Below, in pieces: positions 1 through 8,073 of a stretch of 22,808 bases of DNA. Positions within the stretch are counted from its first letter, which is position 1, and the number at the start of each line of letters is the position of its first letter. The notes under the pieces were generated by a model, which worked only from the letters and a program-made list of their open reading frames with translations, did not search any database and was not told the origin of the DNA. The stretch spans positions 1 to 22,808 of the forward strand of contig JAZRJV010000059.1 of assembly GCA_045645985.1 (NCBI GenBank), written 5' to 3'. The translations under genes and the position numbers were made by a program. This stretch comes from RGIG9060 sp045645985 (lineage in GTDB: Bacteria; Spirochaetota; Spirochaetia; Treponematales; Treponemataceae).

Positions 1-539
1 GTCAACTATCTACAACAGTAGAAATTTAATAAGAAGTTCAAACTATTTATATGTTAAAGGCTTACTCGCATCTACAACAGTAGAAATTTAATAAGAAGTT
101 CAAACTTCAGCTTGTTCATCAGTAACAGAATCATCTACAACAGTAGAAATTTAATAAGAAGTTCAAACGATATGTTGCCGATTACTCTTTTTCATCTACA
201 ACAGTAGAAATTTAATAAGAAGTTCAAACGGCATACTTCTGGTAGCCATAATCTATCTACAACAGTAGAAATTTAATAAGAAGTTCAAACAACGCGGCGA
301 ACCCAACTTTAATTAATCTACAACAGTAGAAATTTAATAAGAAGTTCAAACATTATTGCCATTGTTGGAAATGTGGTGATCTACAACAGTAGAAATTTAA
401 TAAGAAGTTCAAACATTTTTTGCATTTTCTTGCCTCCTGTATCTACAACAGTAGAAATTTAATAAGAAGTTCAAACTTAGGAGGCGGCGGCTTTGAGTTT
501 CCAATCTACAACAGTAGAAATTTAATAAGAAGTTCAAAC
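1..539 (-). CRISPR. Type V-A CRISPR array, 9 repeats and 8 complete spacers, cut by left window edge
   Basis: Nine identical 36-bp repeats start at 8, 70, 133, 194, 255, 316, 379, 441 and 504. The eight spacers between them are 25-27 bp, all different. Bases 1-7 are part of a further spacer, so the array continues to the left. Read on the minus strand the repeat begins GTTTGAAC and ends TTTCTACTGTTGTAGAT, the conserved Cas12a crRNA 5' handle (stem CTAC/GTAG, loop TGTT). This fixes leftward transcription, in line with the cas genes, with the leader on the cas2 side. The newest spacer should therefore be 477-503. I saw no spacer matching another part of the window by eye. Perfect repeat identity at the leader end is consistent with an active array. 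Confidence 0.98.
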
Positions 540-654
540 CCCTATATATGTACAACGGTACTGTGTGTTACTGTATTTCGCATTTATTGCTATAAAATTA
601 AACAAAAAAGCGTGTTTTTTCATAAAAAACTCCAGTAAGACATAGGGTTTGCAA
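540..654 (-). promoter_or_regulatory. CRISPR leader between cas2 and the first repeat
   Basis: These 115 bp separate the cas2 stop codon from the leader-proximal repeat. The stretch is AT-rich and holds a small inverted repeat (GTTTTTTATGAAAAAAC on the minus strand). Next to the first repeat lies a 12-nt hairpin resembling the crRNA handle, listed separately. By analogy with other arrays this is where new spacers are integrated and where array transcription may start. I could not identify a convincing -35/-10 pair, so the array may also be read from the cas operon. Confidence 0.7.
550..561 (-). repeat. Handle-like hairpin in the leader
   Basis: On the minus strand this reads GTACCGTTGTAC. 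It has the same length and fold as the repeat stem-loop CTACTGTTGTAG, but the outer pair is G-C instead of C-G and the loop is CGTT instead of TGTT. The extended 13-mer TACCGTTGTACAT matches 11 of 13 positions of the repeat's 3' end. It ends 10 nt from the first repeat, too close to be a normal spaced repeat. It may be a decayed repeat, a leader anchor for integration, or chance. Confidence 0.4.
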
Positions 655-930
655 CTAGCCAATGAGAAAGAAATCTTTTTCTTCATTTTTGGCATATCCG
701 TAACAAGTTTTTTTACAAGTTGCTGATAAATTAAATATAATGATTGAATCTTCTTCTGTAAAGTACTTAACATAAGAATTTTCAATTTCTGTTGTAATAT
801 TTTTAAGAACTGTTTCACTATTTGTGATTTCAAATACCGAATATTGAAGCCTAAATCCAAATTTAGATAAGAATTTTGAAAATCTAGTTCTTATTTTGTC
901 GTTGCTTATATCGTAACTTACTAATAACAT
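655..930 (-). CDS. cas2: CRISPR-associated endonuclease Cas2
   Basis: This 91-residue protein has the usual Cas2 length and begins MLLVSYDISND, the ferredoxin-like first strand with the conserved Asp near residue 7. RFSKFLSKFGFRLQYSVFE forms the following helix and strand. Cas2 dimers bridge two Cas1 dimers in the spacer-integration complex. The role is structural in most systems, so nuclease activity should not be assumed. The start ATG overlaps the cas1 stop in a TAATG arrangement, which implies translational coupling. It is the last protein gene before the leader and array. The sequence looks complete. Confidence 0.93.
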   Translation of the reverse strand: MLLVSYDISNDKIRTRFSKFLSKFGFRLQYSVFEITNSETVLKNITTEIENSYVKYFTEEDSIIIFNLSATCKKTCYGYAKNEEKDFFLIG

Positions 931-1901
931 TAACTATCCTCCATATAAAATTTTGGAAACTCTTCAATTCGTTTTTCACGCATAAAAGCTCGATAATAAG
1001 ACTGAAGATAAATAAAAATTTCGTTTTTATATTCTAATAGTGCTTCTAAAATTATACCTACATATTTTTTTGAATTTTTCCAAGGTAAAATATATTGATT
1101 TTGGTTTTTCCAAAAATCTTTTTCATTTATTTGTCCTAAATTTAATGCTTTCAAAATTGCAGCATCAATAATCGGTCTAAAAGGTTCTTCTAAGTCGCAG
1201 ACTAAGGATTTTCTGTGAAAAAATTGAGTATGCAAGATTCCAACATAAACATCAAATCCATACATTTCAAGTAAAGCGTTCACAATATTAAATAAAATTG
1301 TATAGCCAATATCCATTAATGTATTGGTAATGTCATTTTTTACACGAGGAAGGCGAGATTGCCAGTTGTAATCTGCAAAAAGAGTTTTGAAATATAACTT
1401 TGCACTTATTCCTTCAATTCCCATAATTTCTTGAACAGAAAGATTTGGTTTTAAAACATCTTTCTCGTATTGTTCCAGTTTTGCAATTACTTCTTTTTCT
1501 TCTGCTGTCTTTTTTCTTTTCTTTTTTAATAAATAAGTTTGATTATGAATTTTATTTGCAATTACATGGGATGCAATTTCTGTTTTATCGTAAGCATATT
1601 GTTTTTTACGAAGAAGTACATTCCCTTCTGCTTTTGATGGCATTATAGAAGTAACTCGTAAATTTGGACTCATAAATACGATTGTAAAACCAAACTTTTT
1701 AGAACGATCCAAAACTCCACTTGTTAAACAAAAATCACCACAAATAAACAAAGCAAAAAGTCTATAACAAGTTGATTGATGTTTAATTTTTCCATCTTTA
1801 TCTGTTACTACTAGATTATCATTTTTGAAACTGATTTTTTCACCATCAGTTGTAAAAACAAATGCAATTTGCTTATGTTCAAAATCTCTTGTACTCATCA
1901 T
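930..1901 (-). CDS. cas1: CRISPR-associated integrase Cas1
   Basis: This 323-residue Cas1 inserts processed prespacers at the leader-repeat junction together with Cas2. The family signature is clear: E163 in GIEGISAKLYF, H224 in GILHTQFFHR, and the acidic DLEEPFRPIID segment with D236 and E239. These are the metal-binding residues of the active site, so the enzyme should be functional. The N-terminal beta domain covers about residues 1-90 and the alpha-helical catalytic domain the remainder, with a lysine-rich linker near 125-140. The gene starts immediately after the cas4 stop codon. A GGAGG site lies 7 nt before the first of two adjacent ATG codons, so either could be used. Confidence 0.96.
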   Translation of the reverse strand: MMSTRDFEHKQIAFVFTTDGEKISFKNDNLVVTDKDGKIKHQSTCYRLFALFICGDFCLTSGVLDRSKKFGFTIVFMSPNLRVTSIMPSKAEGNVLLRKKQYAYDKTEIASHVIANKIHNQTYLLKKKRKKTAEEKEVIAKLEQYEKDVLKPNLSVQEIMGIEGISAKLYFKTLFADYNWQSRLPRVKNDITNTLMDIGYTILFNIVNALLEMYGFDVYVGILHTQFFHRKSLVCDLEEPFRPIIDAAILKALNLGQINEKDFWKNQNQYILPWKNSKKYVGIILEALLEYKNEIFIYLQSYYRAFMREKRIEEFPKFYMEDS

Positions 1902-2483
1902 CTAAAAGCCTCCGTTATATGATTTTGGAGCTAATGGACGATCACAAAAATCATTATAAATACAGTTTTTACACTTATCTTCGTTCTGTGGAATAAAAGC
2001 ATTCATATCAAAATCTTGCATAGCTTTATTCGTTGCTTTGAACTTTTCAAACATTTGTTCATCATCTTCAGGAAGAGGAATAGGATATACTTTGTTGTCA
2101 TCGCTAGAATAAAATCTAAGTTGTTTAACTTTATATCCCATTTCCCGAAGACAAAGACATTGAGCATACAGTTGAAAAACATAGCCGTCATAAATTGTTT
2201 CTATATGCTTTTTTCGTTCTGTAAGCAAACCTTTTTCTGTGTCAAAAATATCGATTTTACCGCACAATTTATATTCATCAGAATAGATATCCAAACTCTG
2301 CAAAATATTTTTATGGGTAGAATATCGCTTTTCATCTATCGCTTCATGAACAGCCTTTCCGTCTAATTGAGGAGCACCATAATAAAGTCTCTCGGAAAGG
2401 CTACCATAAAGCTGATGATAATAAATTGAAAGAGGACAGAAAATAAAATCGTTCAGATAACTAATCTTTAGGTAAAGTTCCAT
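1902..2483 (-). CDS. cas4: CRISPR-associated exonuclease Cas4
   Basis: This 193-residue RecB-type PD-(D/E)XK nuclease belongs to the Cas4 family. Visible elements are C16 near the N-terminus, H46, D78 in GKIDIF, E89 and K91 in LLTERKKH, the QLYAQ motif at 104-108, and the C-terminal cysteines C171, C174 and C180. Together the four cysteines would hold the iron-sulfur cluster. Cas4 selects and trims prespacers by their PAM before Cas1-Cas2 integration. The gene begins only 3 nt after the stop of the EEP nuclease gene and ends flush with cas1. Cas4, Cas1 and Cas2 plus the extra nuclease thus form one coupled translation unit. All catalytic and cluster residues are present. Confidence 0.95.
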   Translation of the reverse strand: MELYLKISYLNDFIFCPLSIYYHQLYGSLSERLYYGAPQLDGKAVHEAIDEKRYSTHKNILQSLDIYSDEYKLCGKIDIFDTEKGLLTERKKHIETIYDGYVFQLYAQCLCLREMGYKVKQLRFYSSDDNKVYPIPLPEDDEQMFEKFKATNKAMQDFDMNAFIPQNEDKCKNCIYNDFCDRPLAPKSYNGGF

Positions 2484-2486
2484 TTT

Positions 2487-3215
2487 CTACTTTATCTCTA
2501 TATAAAGAGGACAATGATCGCTTAGTTCTTTTTTATTAGTTTGTGGAATTGGTAGAATCTTAAAATCTACGAATAACTCTAAATTACCATATGAATAATC
2601 AATATGATACGGTTTTGATTTATTACGTTGCATATAGAAAGTAGGAGTTTTTTCTTCTCCAAAATTTTCTTTTGTAAAGTAATGATAAAAACTATAAAGT
2701 TTTTCTTCATTAAAGATTTTATTTACTGTAGAAAAATTCCACCAACCATGTTGATAATCCCAAATTTTATTAGCATTAAAATCACCAATAAACAAAGTTT
2801 TTGAATCAATATGACTTTTATTTAGTAACAAATATTTCCATAGTTGACCGATATAGCTAAACATATGGTCATTTCCCGTATGGCACCAACATCCAACAAT
2901 TGTATAATTATCAATTTTTATTGGAAGAAAATATTTTAATTCATGAGCTGAATCCCCATATTTACAAAATTCTGTACTCAATTTCAAATATCTTTCGTCC
3001 AAATTGATTTTTTTATCTCGGCTAAATATGCCTAATCCTTTATTTTTGTTATCCCCTATCCATATTCTTTCTTTAAATAAAGAATGATATTTTTGATTAT
3101 TTATAATTTCGGGGTTTTCACACTCTTGTATTATTAGTATATCCCATTCAAGATTAGTTAAAAAGTCATATTTATTTCTAAAAGCTCCATTACAATTCCA
3201 TGAAATAATTTTCAT
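2487..3215 (-). CDS. Exonuclease/endonuclease/phosphatase (EEP) family nuclease embedded in the CRISPR-Cas operon
   Basis: This 242-residue protein carries the full EEP (exonuclease III/DNase I-like) active site: WNCNG with N7 and N9, QECE with E31, GDFNAN with D145 and N147, HIDY with H204 and D206, and the terminal SDHCP with D233 and H234. Members cleave DNA or RNA phosphodiesters or phosphate esters using Mg2+. The start at 3215 is preceded by AGAAGGAG, so the ATG 24 nt further upstream is unlikely. It lies between cas12a (92 nt away) and cas4 (3 nt away), coupled to the adaptation genes. EEP proteins are not a standard type V-A component. An ExoIII-like 3'-5' trimming role in prespacer processing is plausible but inferred. 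It could instead be a cargo gene or act on RNA. Family assignment is firm, function is not. Confidence 0.88.
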   Translation of the reverse strand: MKIISWNCNGAFRNKYDFLTNLEWDILIIQECENPEIINNQKYHSLFKERIWIGDNKNKGLGIFSRDKKINLDERYLKLSTEFCKYGDSAHELKYFLPIKIDNYTIVGCWCHTGNDHMFSYIGQLWKYLLLNKSHIDSKTLFIGDFNANKIWDYQHGWWNFSTVNKIFNEEKLYSFYHYFTKENFGEEKTPTFYMQRNKSKPYHIDYSYGNLELFVDFKILPIPQTNKKELSDHCPLYIEIK

Positions 3216-3241
3216 AAAGACTCCTTCTGATATATTCATAC

Positions 3242-3274
3242 ATTGAGTTGTCTACAAAGTGTTGGCAACTCAAT
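3242..3274 (-). other. Hairpin between cas12a and the EEP gene
   Basis: A perfect 9-bp inverted repeat (ATTGAGTTG and CAACTCAAT, 15-nt loop) lies in the 92-nt gap after the cas12a stop. No T-run follows on the minus strand, so it is not a standard intrinsic terminator. It could stabilise or process the mRNA between effector and adaptation genes. Confidence 0.5.
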
Positions 3275-3307
3275 ATAAAGTACGAATTATCTATTTCTTA
3301 TACAGAA

Positions 3308-6300
3308 TCATTTTGCATATTCTTTCTTCTGAACAAACTTGAACCAGTCCGCATTAGAAATTTTCATATCAAATTTCTTCAATTCTTTTTCTTCTGCTTT
3401 ATCAAAACGCTTAAGCAAACTTACCCCCTTCAATGCAATATGATAAGCTCCATTTGCGTCAGCATCTTTTGGAAGTTTAGCATTATCACCTTTTTTTGCT
3501 TCTTCTCTAGAATCAAAGAATGTTCCATCATCAGTTTTTACTGGTGAAATTATATAATCCTCTTCTGTTCGTGCATTAGAATTTCGCATTTGAAGAATAA
3601 GTTTGAAGTTATAAAGTAATGCATCCCAGAAATCTGCAACATCCTTAGATGGTTTTTCACCTTCTTTTAAATCTGCACCAATTTCCATAAGAGAATCTAA
3701 AATATTATTTCCGTTTGTATAATTTATATTCACTTTTTGGAAAGCTAACTTTAATTTTCCTGTAATCAAAACATCTTCGTAAGATTTTGTTTTTGGATAA
3801 TACACAATCCTTTTTTCTCTTGAATAAACAGACCATTTGCTTATAAACATTTCTTCTTTTGCTTTTCCGTCAAAGTCTTTGTAATCAAAAGTAAACACGA
3901 AAGAATCTGTATCATTATCAAAATAAATGCTTTCAAACCTACTAAAGAAATCACGCTTTTTGTGAACATTTGTTAAATCCTTAAAATTAAACATATTCAC
4001 AAAACCAGTTTTTGGATCAATTTTTGAAGTGTATCCAGCAGGAATATAAAACAACATTCCAGATTGCTTTCCTAATTTTTGGAAACTTTCAAACTGACTT
4101 GCAAGTTGATACCCATTCAAAACTCCACCGGCTTCAGTAAGTCCTTTATCCTTAAAAACAAGATAATTTAATTTATCAATAAGCATATGCTCAAATTTTT
4201 GATAAACTTGTTTTTCAACATGGAATCGACCTCGTTTAAATCCAAAGTTCAAATCTTCCATTACAATTATTGCGTTGTGCTTAATCATTAACTGTGCAAG
4301 TTTATAAATTACTGCAGAAAGATAGCCTTCTTTTAGTTCAGCAATTTTTCCAATTGATTGCCAACTTTTTCTCGCTTCATCTCGTTCTTTTTCTCGTTGA
4401 TTTAGTTTTTCATGATAATCAGTTTTTCTTGTTTTACCATCTTCACGGACATGTTCAACTGTATTAAAACTAAACTGATTTAGGATTTCTCCTTTTTGAT
4501 TTATTAATGAAAGATAAATCAAATGTCGTTCACCTCTATCAAGCCCAATAATATTTACATCAGGATTGTTTTTAAGAAATTTTCTTACATTTTCATTTAA
4601 TGAATATGAATTTCCAGATGCCTTAAAATTGATTGTAATTGGAACATGGAACAAAAATTTTGACTCTGTATAATGTTTGTCTTTTACAATATCATGTTTT
4701 GCAATTTTTATGACAACATTATGAGTGTTTTTATATTCTTCAGCTTCTCCTGAAATCTTGTTCAATTTACCATTTGCATTTTTATAAATTTCTTCATAAA
4801 TATTTTCAGGAATTGTTTCTCCATCTTCTGTAGTTTTGTTTACAAGATAAGAATCTTTTTTATGTATGATAGGATTTTTGATTCCAACAGGACGGTAAAA
4901 AAGTTCTGCTTCTCCATTGAGTTTTAGACACACATCTTTAAGATTTTCTTCACTAAAAAGATTTATCCAATAAAGTGTGTGCATATTTGGAGTACCTTTT
5001 GATTCAGGAGAGAAATCTTTGTTGTAGATTTGGAACAAATAAAGTTTTCCGTCATTTACCATTTTTTCAATTTCTGAAGCAGGAATATTTGTAAATGAAA
5101 GTTTGTAACCTTGCTCAGTTACTTCGCGATAAAAATCACTTATGTCTTTATAATTTTTTGTATCTGAAAATTTAAAATCAAATTTTTTCCAATCTTCATG
5201 TTGATTTATTGCATTTTTAAACCAGTCAATTAATTGATGACAGAAATCAATATCAAAGGAATCTCCTTTTTTATGTTTACCTTTTTCATATCCACTTAAT
5301 ATTTCTTTTGGTGGATAAAATGTTTCTTTTCCTTTTGCTGAAAAGAAAACTTTTGGTAACATTTTGTTTGGACCTGGCAATAATTTATAAATCATTTTTT
5401 CATAACAATCTTCGTTTGTCACTTCATATTTTTCTGCAAACTTAGGCTTATCTTTTGGATTCATTATTCCAAGATAAAACATTCCATCTTTGCGAAATAA
5501 AACAGAAGTATTTGCTTGTTCTTTGTTTAAATCCCATCCATCAGCCAAAGTTGGATTATCAAAATTTAATTTATATTTTTCTGGGGAGGCTACTTTTTTT
5601 GTAAGATAATTTCTTGTTTTATTGTAAACAGAAATTACTTCTTTTAATGCGTTGAAAATTGTGTCAAAACTTGCATAAAATGAAGATTCTCCAACACCAT
5701 TTACTTTTAACGGTTTTATACGATGAAGCAGCTCTTGCAAGGAATCAAGATAATCCTTTATTTTTGAAACAGTTTCTGAATCTTCTTGTAATTTTTCTTT
5801 TTCAGAAGTTTTAAATGCTTCATCCATAGTTTTTCGTTTTTCAAGAATATCTTCACACTTTTCCTTTACTGAAAGAGCAATAAGTTCTTCACTTGGAATA
5901 AAACATCCAGTTTCTTTTTCGTAAAAATATCTATTTCTTTGTCCAAAATAATCTGTAATTCTAATACTTGTTTCTGGAACTTTCTCACTTGAATATTCTA
6001 AAACATCATTCAATTCTGCAAGTGTATAAAATCCTTTTGATTTATTTTCACCTTCATCTTCTAAAGATTTTATCCAACGAGATTTTTCTGTTTTTGTTGT
6101 AAATTTTTCTTCTGCATAATAATTCATTCTTGATTGAAGCCAAGCCCAGTCTCCAGTAAGAATAAGTGAAAAATTATTTATATCTTTTCTATTTATGTAG
6201 ATTTCATTTAAATCTTGCTCATTTATAGATTCAAATAATTCACAACATTTTTCAAAAATTGATTTATCATCTTCTTTTGATTTTTCTTCTAATTTATTGG

Positions 6301-7291
6301 CACAATCTAGAATAGCAAGTTTTAATTCTTCATCAGAATCTATAGATTCAATTTTGAATGAAAGACTTGTTCTATCACTTAAAATCTGTTTAAAAAGTGG
6401 CACCATTTTTATTCTTTTATTATTTTTGGCAAATTCTGGATGTTGTTGCCAATAAAGATTTAAGAATTGATTTATTCCTCGTAAATTTTGATTTTTATCT
6501 TTTTCAACAATGCCACCAATTATTTGATTATAAAAATCTATTCCTCTTTGATTTTCTGCACCACTTTGACAAAGATATTTATTAAATGATTGAACTGTAA
6601 AAATATCTGAAAGTTTTTCATTACCTAAATAATCCTTTAATTCATTCTCAACATCTGCGATTACTTCAGGACATTTTTTTTGAATTGTTTCAAAAACTGA
6701 AATGTTTGATAAAAATCTTGGGAAGTTATCATTTACAATTCTATATGGAACTGCTGTTGGAATTTCTTCTGCTTTGTAAACATTTTTTCTGTTATCTTGA
6801 AATCCAGTAAAATATGATGTGAACTTTTTAAATGTTTCTATGGTTTCTTTTTTTAATTCAAAAGAATTTTCTTTTTCAAACCATTCGGGTAAAAGATTAT
6901 TGAATAATTCTTTTGGAGTTGAAGCAGTTAAAGACTTAAATCGTTTATCTGCAGTAAATATTTTTAATATTTCATCTCGTTGTTTTTGCTGAGCAGAAAG
7001 TAAGTTTGTATCATCATTTTTTGTTTTACTATATTCATTTATTTCTTTTGCTAAATATTCCCAATTAAATGATGCTAATTTTAAGATATCATCAATAAAA
7101 TAGCGATGATAATTATCTATTATTTTTTTTACATCTTTGTAATCATCTGATTTTTTCTTATCAGATTCCAAAAATTTTCCTTTAGAAATATTTTCTAAAG
7201 TTTTTCCCATAGGTTTTAGTTCAAAACGCAAAGTTTTTGAAACTGAATACCCATTCCCTTGTCCACAAAATTCATCAATTTTTCTAGCCAT
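3308..7291 (-). CDS. cas12a: CRISPR effector nuclease Cas12a (Cpf1)
   Basis: This 1327-residue single-protein effector processes its own crRNA and cuts T-rich-PAM DNA targets. RuvC residues are D918 (GLDRGERHL), E1012 (IVMEDLNFGF) and D1278 (DADANGAYHIA). The Nuc-domain arginine is R1236 (QMRNSNA). H810 and K819 keep the spacing of the LbCas12a crRNA-processing pair H759/K768. GWDLNK (K590) and KMLPK (K647) match PAM-contacting lysines of AsCas12a. The N-terminus SVSKTLRFELKPMGKT is typical. The start at 7291 has AAGGAGG 6 nt upstream, so a GTG 36 nt earlier is rejected. No disruption is visible and all catalytic residues are present, so the effector should be active. It heads the operon and has a promoter and a repeat-like hairpin directly upstream. 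Confidence 0.98.
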   Translation of the reverse strand: MARKIDEFCGQGNGYSVSKTLRFELKPMGKTLENISKGKFLESDKKKSDDYKDVKKIIDNYHRYFIDDILKLASFNWEYLAKEINEYSKTKNDDTNLLSAQQKQRDEILKIFTADKRFKSLTASTPKELFNNLLPEWFEKENSFELKKETIETFKKFTSYFTGFQDNRKNVYKAEEIPTAVPYRIVNDNFPRFLSNISVFETIQKKCPEVIADVENELKDYLGNEKLSDIFTVQSFNKYLCQSGAENQRGIDFYNQIIGGIVEKDKNQNLRGINQFLNLYWQQHPEFAKNNKRIKMVPLFKQILSDRTSLSFKIESIDSDEELKLAILDCANKLEEKSKEDDKSIFEKCCELFESINEQDLNEIYINRKDINNFSLILTGDWAWLQSRMNYYAEEKFTTKTEKSRWIKSLEDEGENKSKGFYTLAELNDVLEYSSEKVPETSIRITDYFGQRNRYFYEKETGCFIPSEELIALSVKEKCEDILEKRKTMDEAFKTSEKEKLQEDSETVSKIKDYLDSLQELLHRIKPLKVNGVGESSFYASFDTIFNALKEVISVYNKTRNYLTKKVASPEKYKLNFDNPTLADGWDLNKEQANTSVLFRKDGMFYLGIMNPKDKPKFAEKYEVTNEDCYEKMIYKLLPGPNKMLPKVFFSAKGKETFYPPKEILSGYEKGKHKKGDSFDIDFCHQLIDWFKNAINQHEDWKKFDFKFSDTKNYKDISDFYREVTEQGYKLSFTNIPASEIEKMVNDGKLYLFQIYNKDFSPESKGTPNMHTLYWINLFSEENLKDVCLKLNGEAELFYRPVGIKNPIIHKKDSYLVNKTTEDGETIPENIYEEIYKNANGKLNKISGEAEEYKNTHNVVIKIAKHDIVKDKHYTESKFLFHVPITINFKASGNSYSLNENVRKFLKNNPDVNIIGLDRGERHLIYLSLINQKGEILNQFSFNTVEHVREDGKTRKTDYHEKLNQREKERDEARKSWQSIGKIAELKEGYLSAVIYKLAQLMIKHNAIIVMEDLNFGFKRGRFHVEKQVYQKFEHMLIDKLNYLVFKDKGLTEAGGVLNGYQLASQFESFQKLGKQSGMLFYIPAGYTSKIDPKTGFVNMFNFKDLTNVHKKRDFFSRFESIYFDNDTDSFVFTFDYKDFDGKAKEEMFISKWSVYSREKRIVYYPKTKSYEDVLITGKLKLAFQKVNINYTNGNNILDSLMEIGADLKEGEKPSKDVADFWDALLYNFKLILQMRNSNARTEEDYIISPVKTDDGTFFDSREEAKKGDNAKLPKDADANGAYHIALKGVSLLKRFDKAEEKELKKFDMKISNADWFKFVQKKEYAK

Positions 7292-7315
7292 AAAAATCCT
7301 CCTTACTTGGCTTCC

Positions 7316-7359
7316 ATTATATAACACCCTACAACAGTAGTTATTAAACCATTAGTATA
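7316..7359 (-). promoter_or_regulatory. cas12a promoter region with two candidate -10 boxes
   Basis: On the minus strand a perfect TATAAT lies at 7321-7316, about 25 nt before the cas12a ATG. A second candidate, TATACT, lies at 7359-7354. Neither has a good -35 hexamer. The handle-like hairpin at 7340-7329 sits between them. RNA from the outer box would start close to the hairpin and carry it, while RNA from the inner box would lack it. Confidence 0.55.
7329..7340 (-). repeat. Solitary CRISPR-repeat-like hairpin upstream of cas12a
   Basis: On the minus strand CTACTGTTGTAG is identical to the 12-nt stem-loop of the array repeat and is preceded by TTTAATAA, a loose match to the repeat's TTAAATTT. 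The two bases after the stem are GG, not AT. The rest of the repeat is not conserved. The element overlaps the cas12a promoter and is followed by the -10 box and leader. Degenerate repeats upstream of cas genes are known in autoregulatory guide systems and may be the parallel here. Confidence 0.75.
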
Positions 7360-7395
7360 AAAACTTATTTTTTTTATATTCCCTCTCCCACCTTG

Positions 7396-8040
7396 CTACT
7401 CAATCTCCCAAACCATGTTGATAGTTTTCTCTACAACCTTATCTTCTGGTGTCATTTCTGGAACTCTGGCATTTGCAAAACATTTATCAGTTCGTAAATG
7501 ATTGTATTCTAGACCAAAGTTTACATTTAAAGGTTGTGTAGAATAATTTATATTTACAATTTGTTTTAATTTTACATTTGAATTTTTTGCAATAAATTCT
7601 GCTTTTTGTTTTGCATCTTTGATTGCAAGTTGAATAAGTTTTTTGTCGTGCTTTTCTAGTTGACTGCAAGAATAAGAAATCGTAATTGATACGCATGGAA
7701 CTTTTTCTGTGATTGCATCAATAATATCATTTATTTTTGTGTTATCGATTTTAAATTCCACATAAAGTTGATGTTCACCTTCGTAACCTAGATTTAGTTC
7801 TTGTCCATTTTGATATCTTGTCCAACGATGAATTGAATATCGTGTGGTTTTAATTTCATCTTTCTTAAATCCGTTTGAAGTTAAAACTTCAATTAAAGAA
7901 TTTGCGTTGTCTGATAAAAAATCTAATGCTTGAGAATAAGCGGTTTCTTGAGTTAGAATTTTAAATGATAATCTTACCATGTCAGGTGAGATACTTAATT
8001 GTGATTTTCCTGTGATAATCATTGTTCTTTCTGTTACCAT
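7396..8040 (-). CDS. SIMPL-domain (DUF541) protein, cytoplasmic form
   Basis: This 214-residue protein matches the SIMPL/DUF541 pattern: the N-terminal TMIITGKSQLSISPDMVRLSF and the C-terminal MTPEDKVVEKTINMVWEIE are family hallmarks. Many relatives are periplasmic or membrane-anchored, but no signal peptide or membrane helix is visible here, so it is probably cytoplasmic. The molecular function of the family is poorly defined. A GGGAG ribosome site lies 7 nt before the ATG. It lies 33 nt downstream of the exonuclease gene, with a TATAAT overlapping that gene's stop codon that could give it its own transcript. Its stop is about 100 nt from the cas12a start. I see nothing linking it directly to CRISPR function. 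Confidence 0.85.
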   Translation of the reverse strand: MVTERTMIITGKSQLSISPDMVRLSFKILTQETAYSQALDFLSDNANSLIEVLTSNGFKKDEIKTTRYSIHRWTRYQNGQELNLGYEGEHQLYVEFKIDNTKINDIIDAITEKVPCVSITISYSCSQLEKHDKKLIQLAIKDAKQKAEFIAKNSNVKLKQIVNINYSTQPLNVNFGLEYNHLRTDKCFANARVPEMTPEDKVVEKTINMVWEIE

Positions 8041-8073
8041 AATTTGCTCCCAAATTAAAAAATGATAAAAACA

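Noticed and set aside
1..539. Self-targeting spacers
   Set aside because: No spacer visibly matches elsewhere in the window. A genome and phage search would be needed to say more.
534..860. Alternative 108-residue frame overlapping cas2 and the leader
   Set aside because: It overlaps cas2 in another frame and has no family features, while cas2 is a clear match.
3216..3239. Earlier ATG for the EEP nuclease (adding MNISEGVF)
   Set aside because: AGAAGGAG is positioned for the ATG at 3215, and the family match begins at MKIISWNCNG.
3251..3265. A further repeat relic in the loop of the cas12a-EEP hairpin
   Set aside because: Only TTGTAGA matches the repeat and the handle stem cannot form, so chance is the simpler reading.
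7292..7327. Longer Cas12a from a GTG 36 nt upstream
   Set aside because: The extension crosses the promoter and ribosome site, and AAGGAGG is correctly placed for the ATG at 7291.
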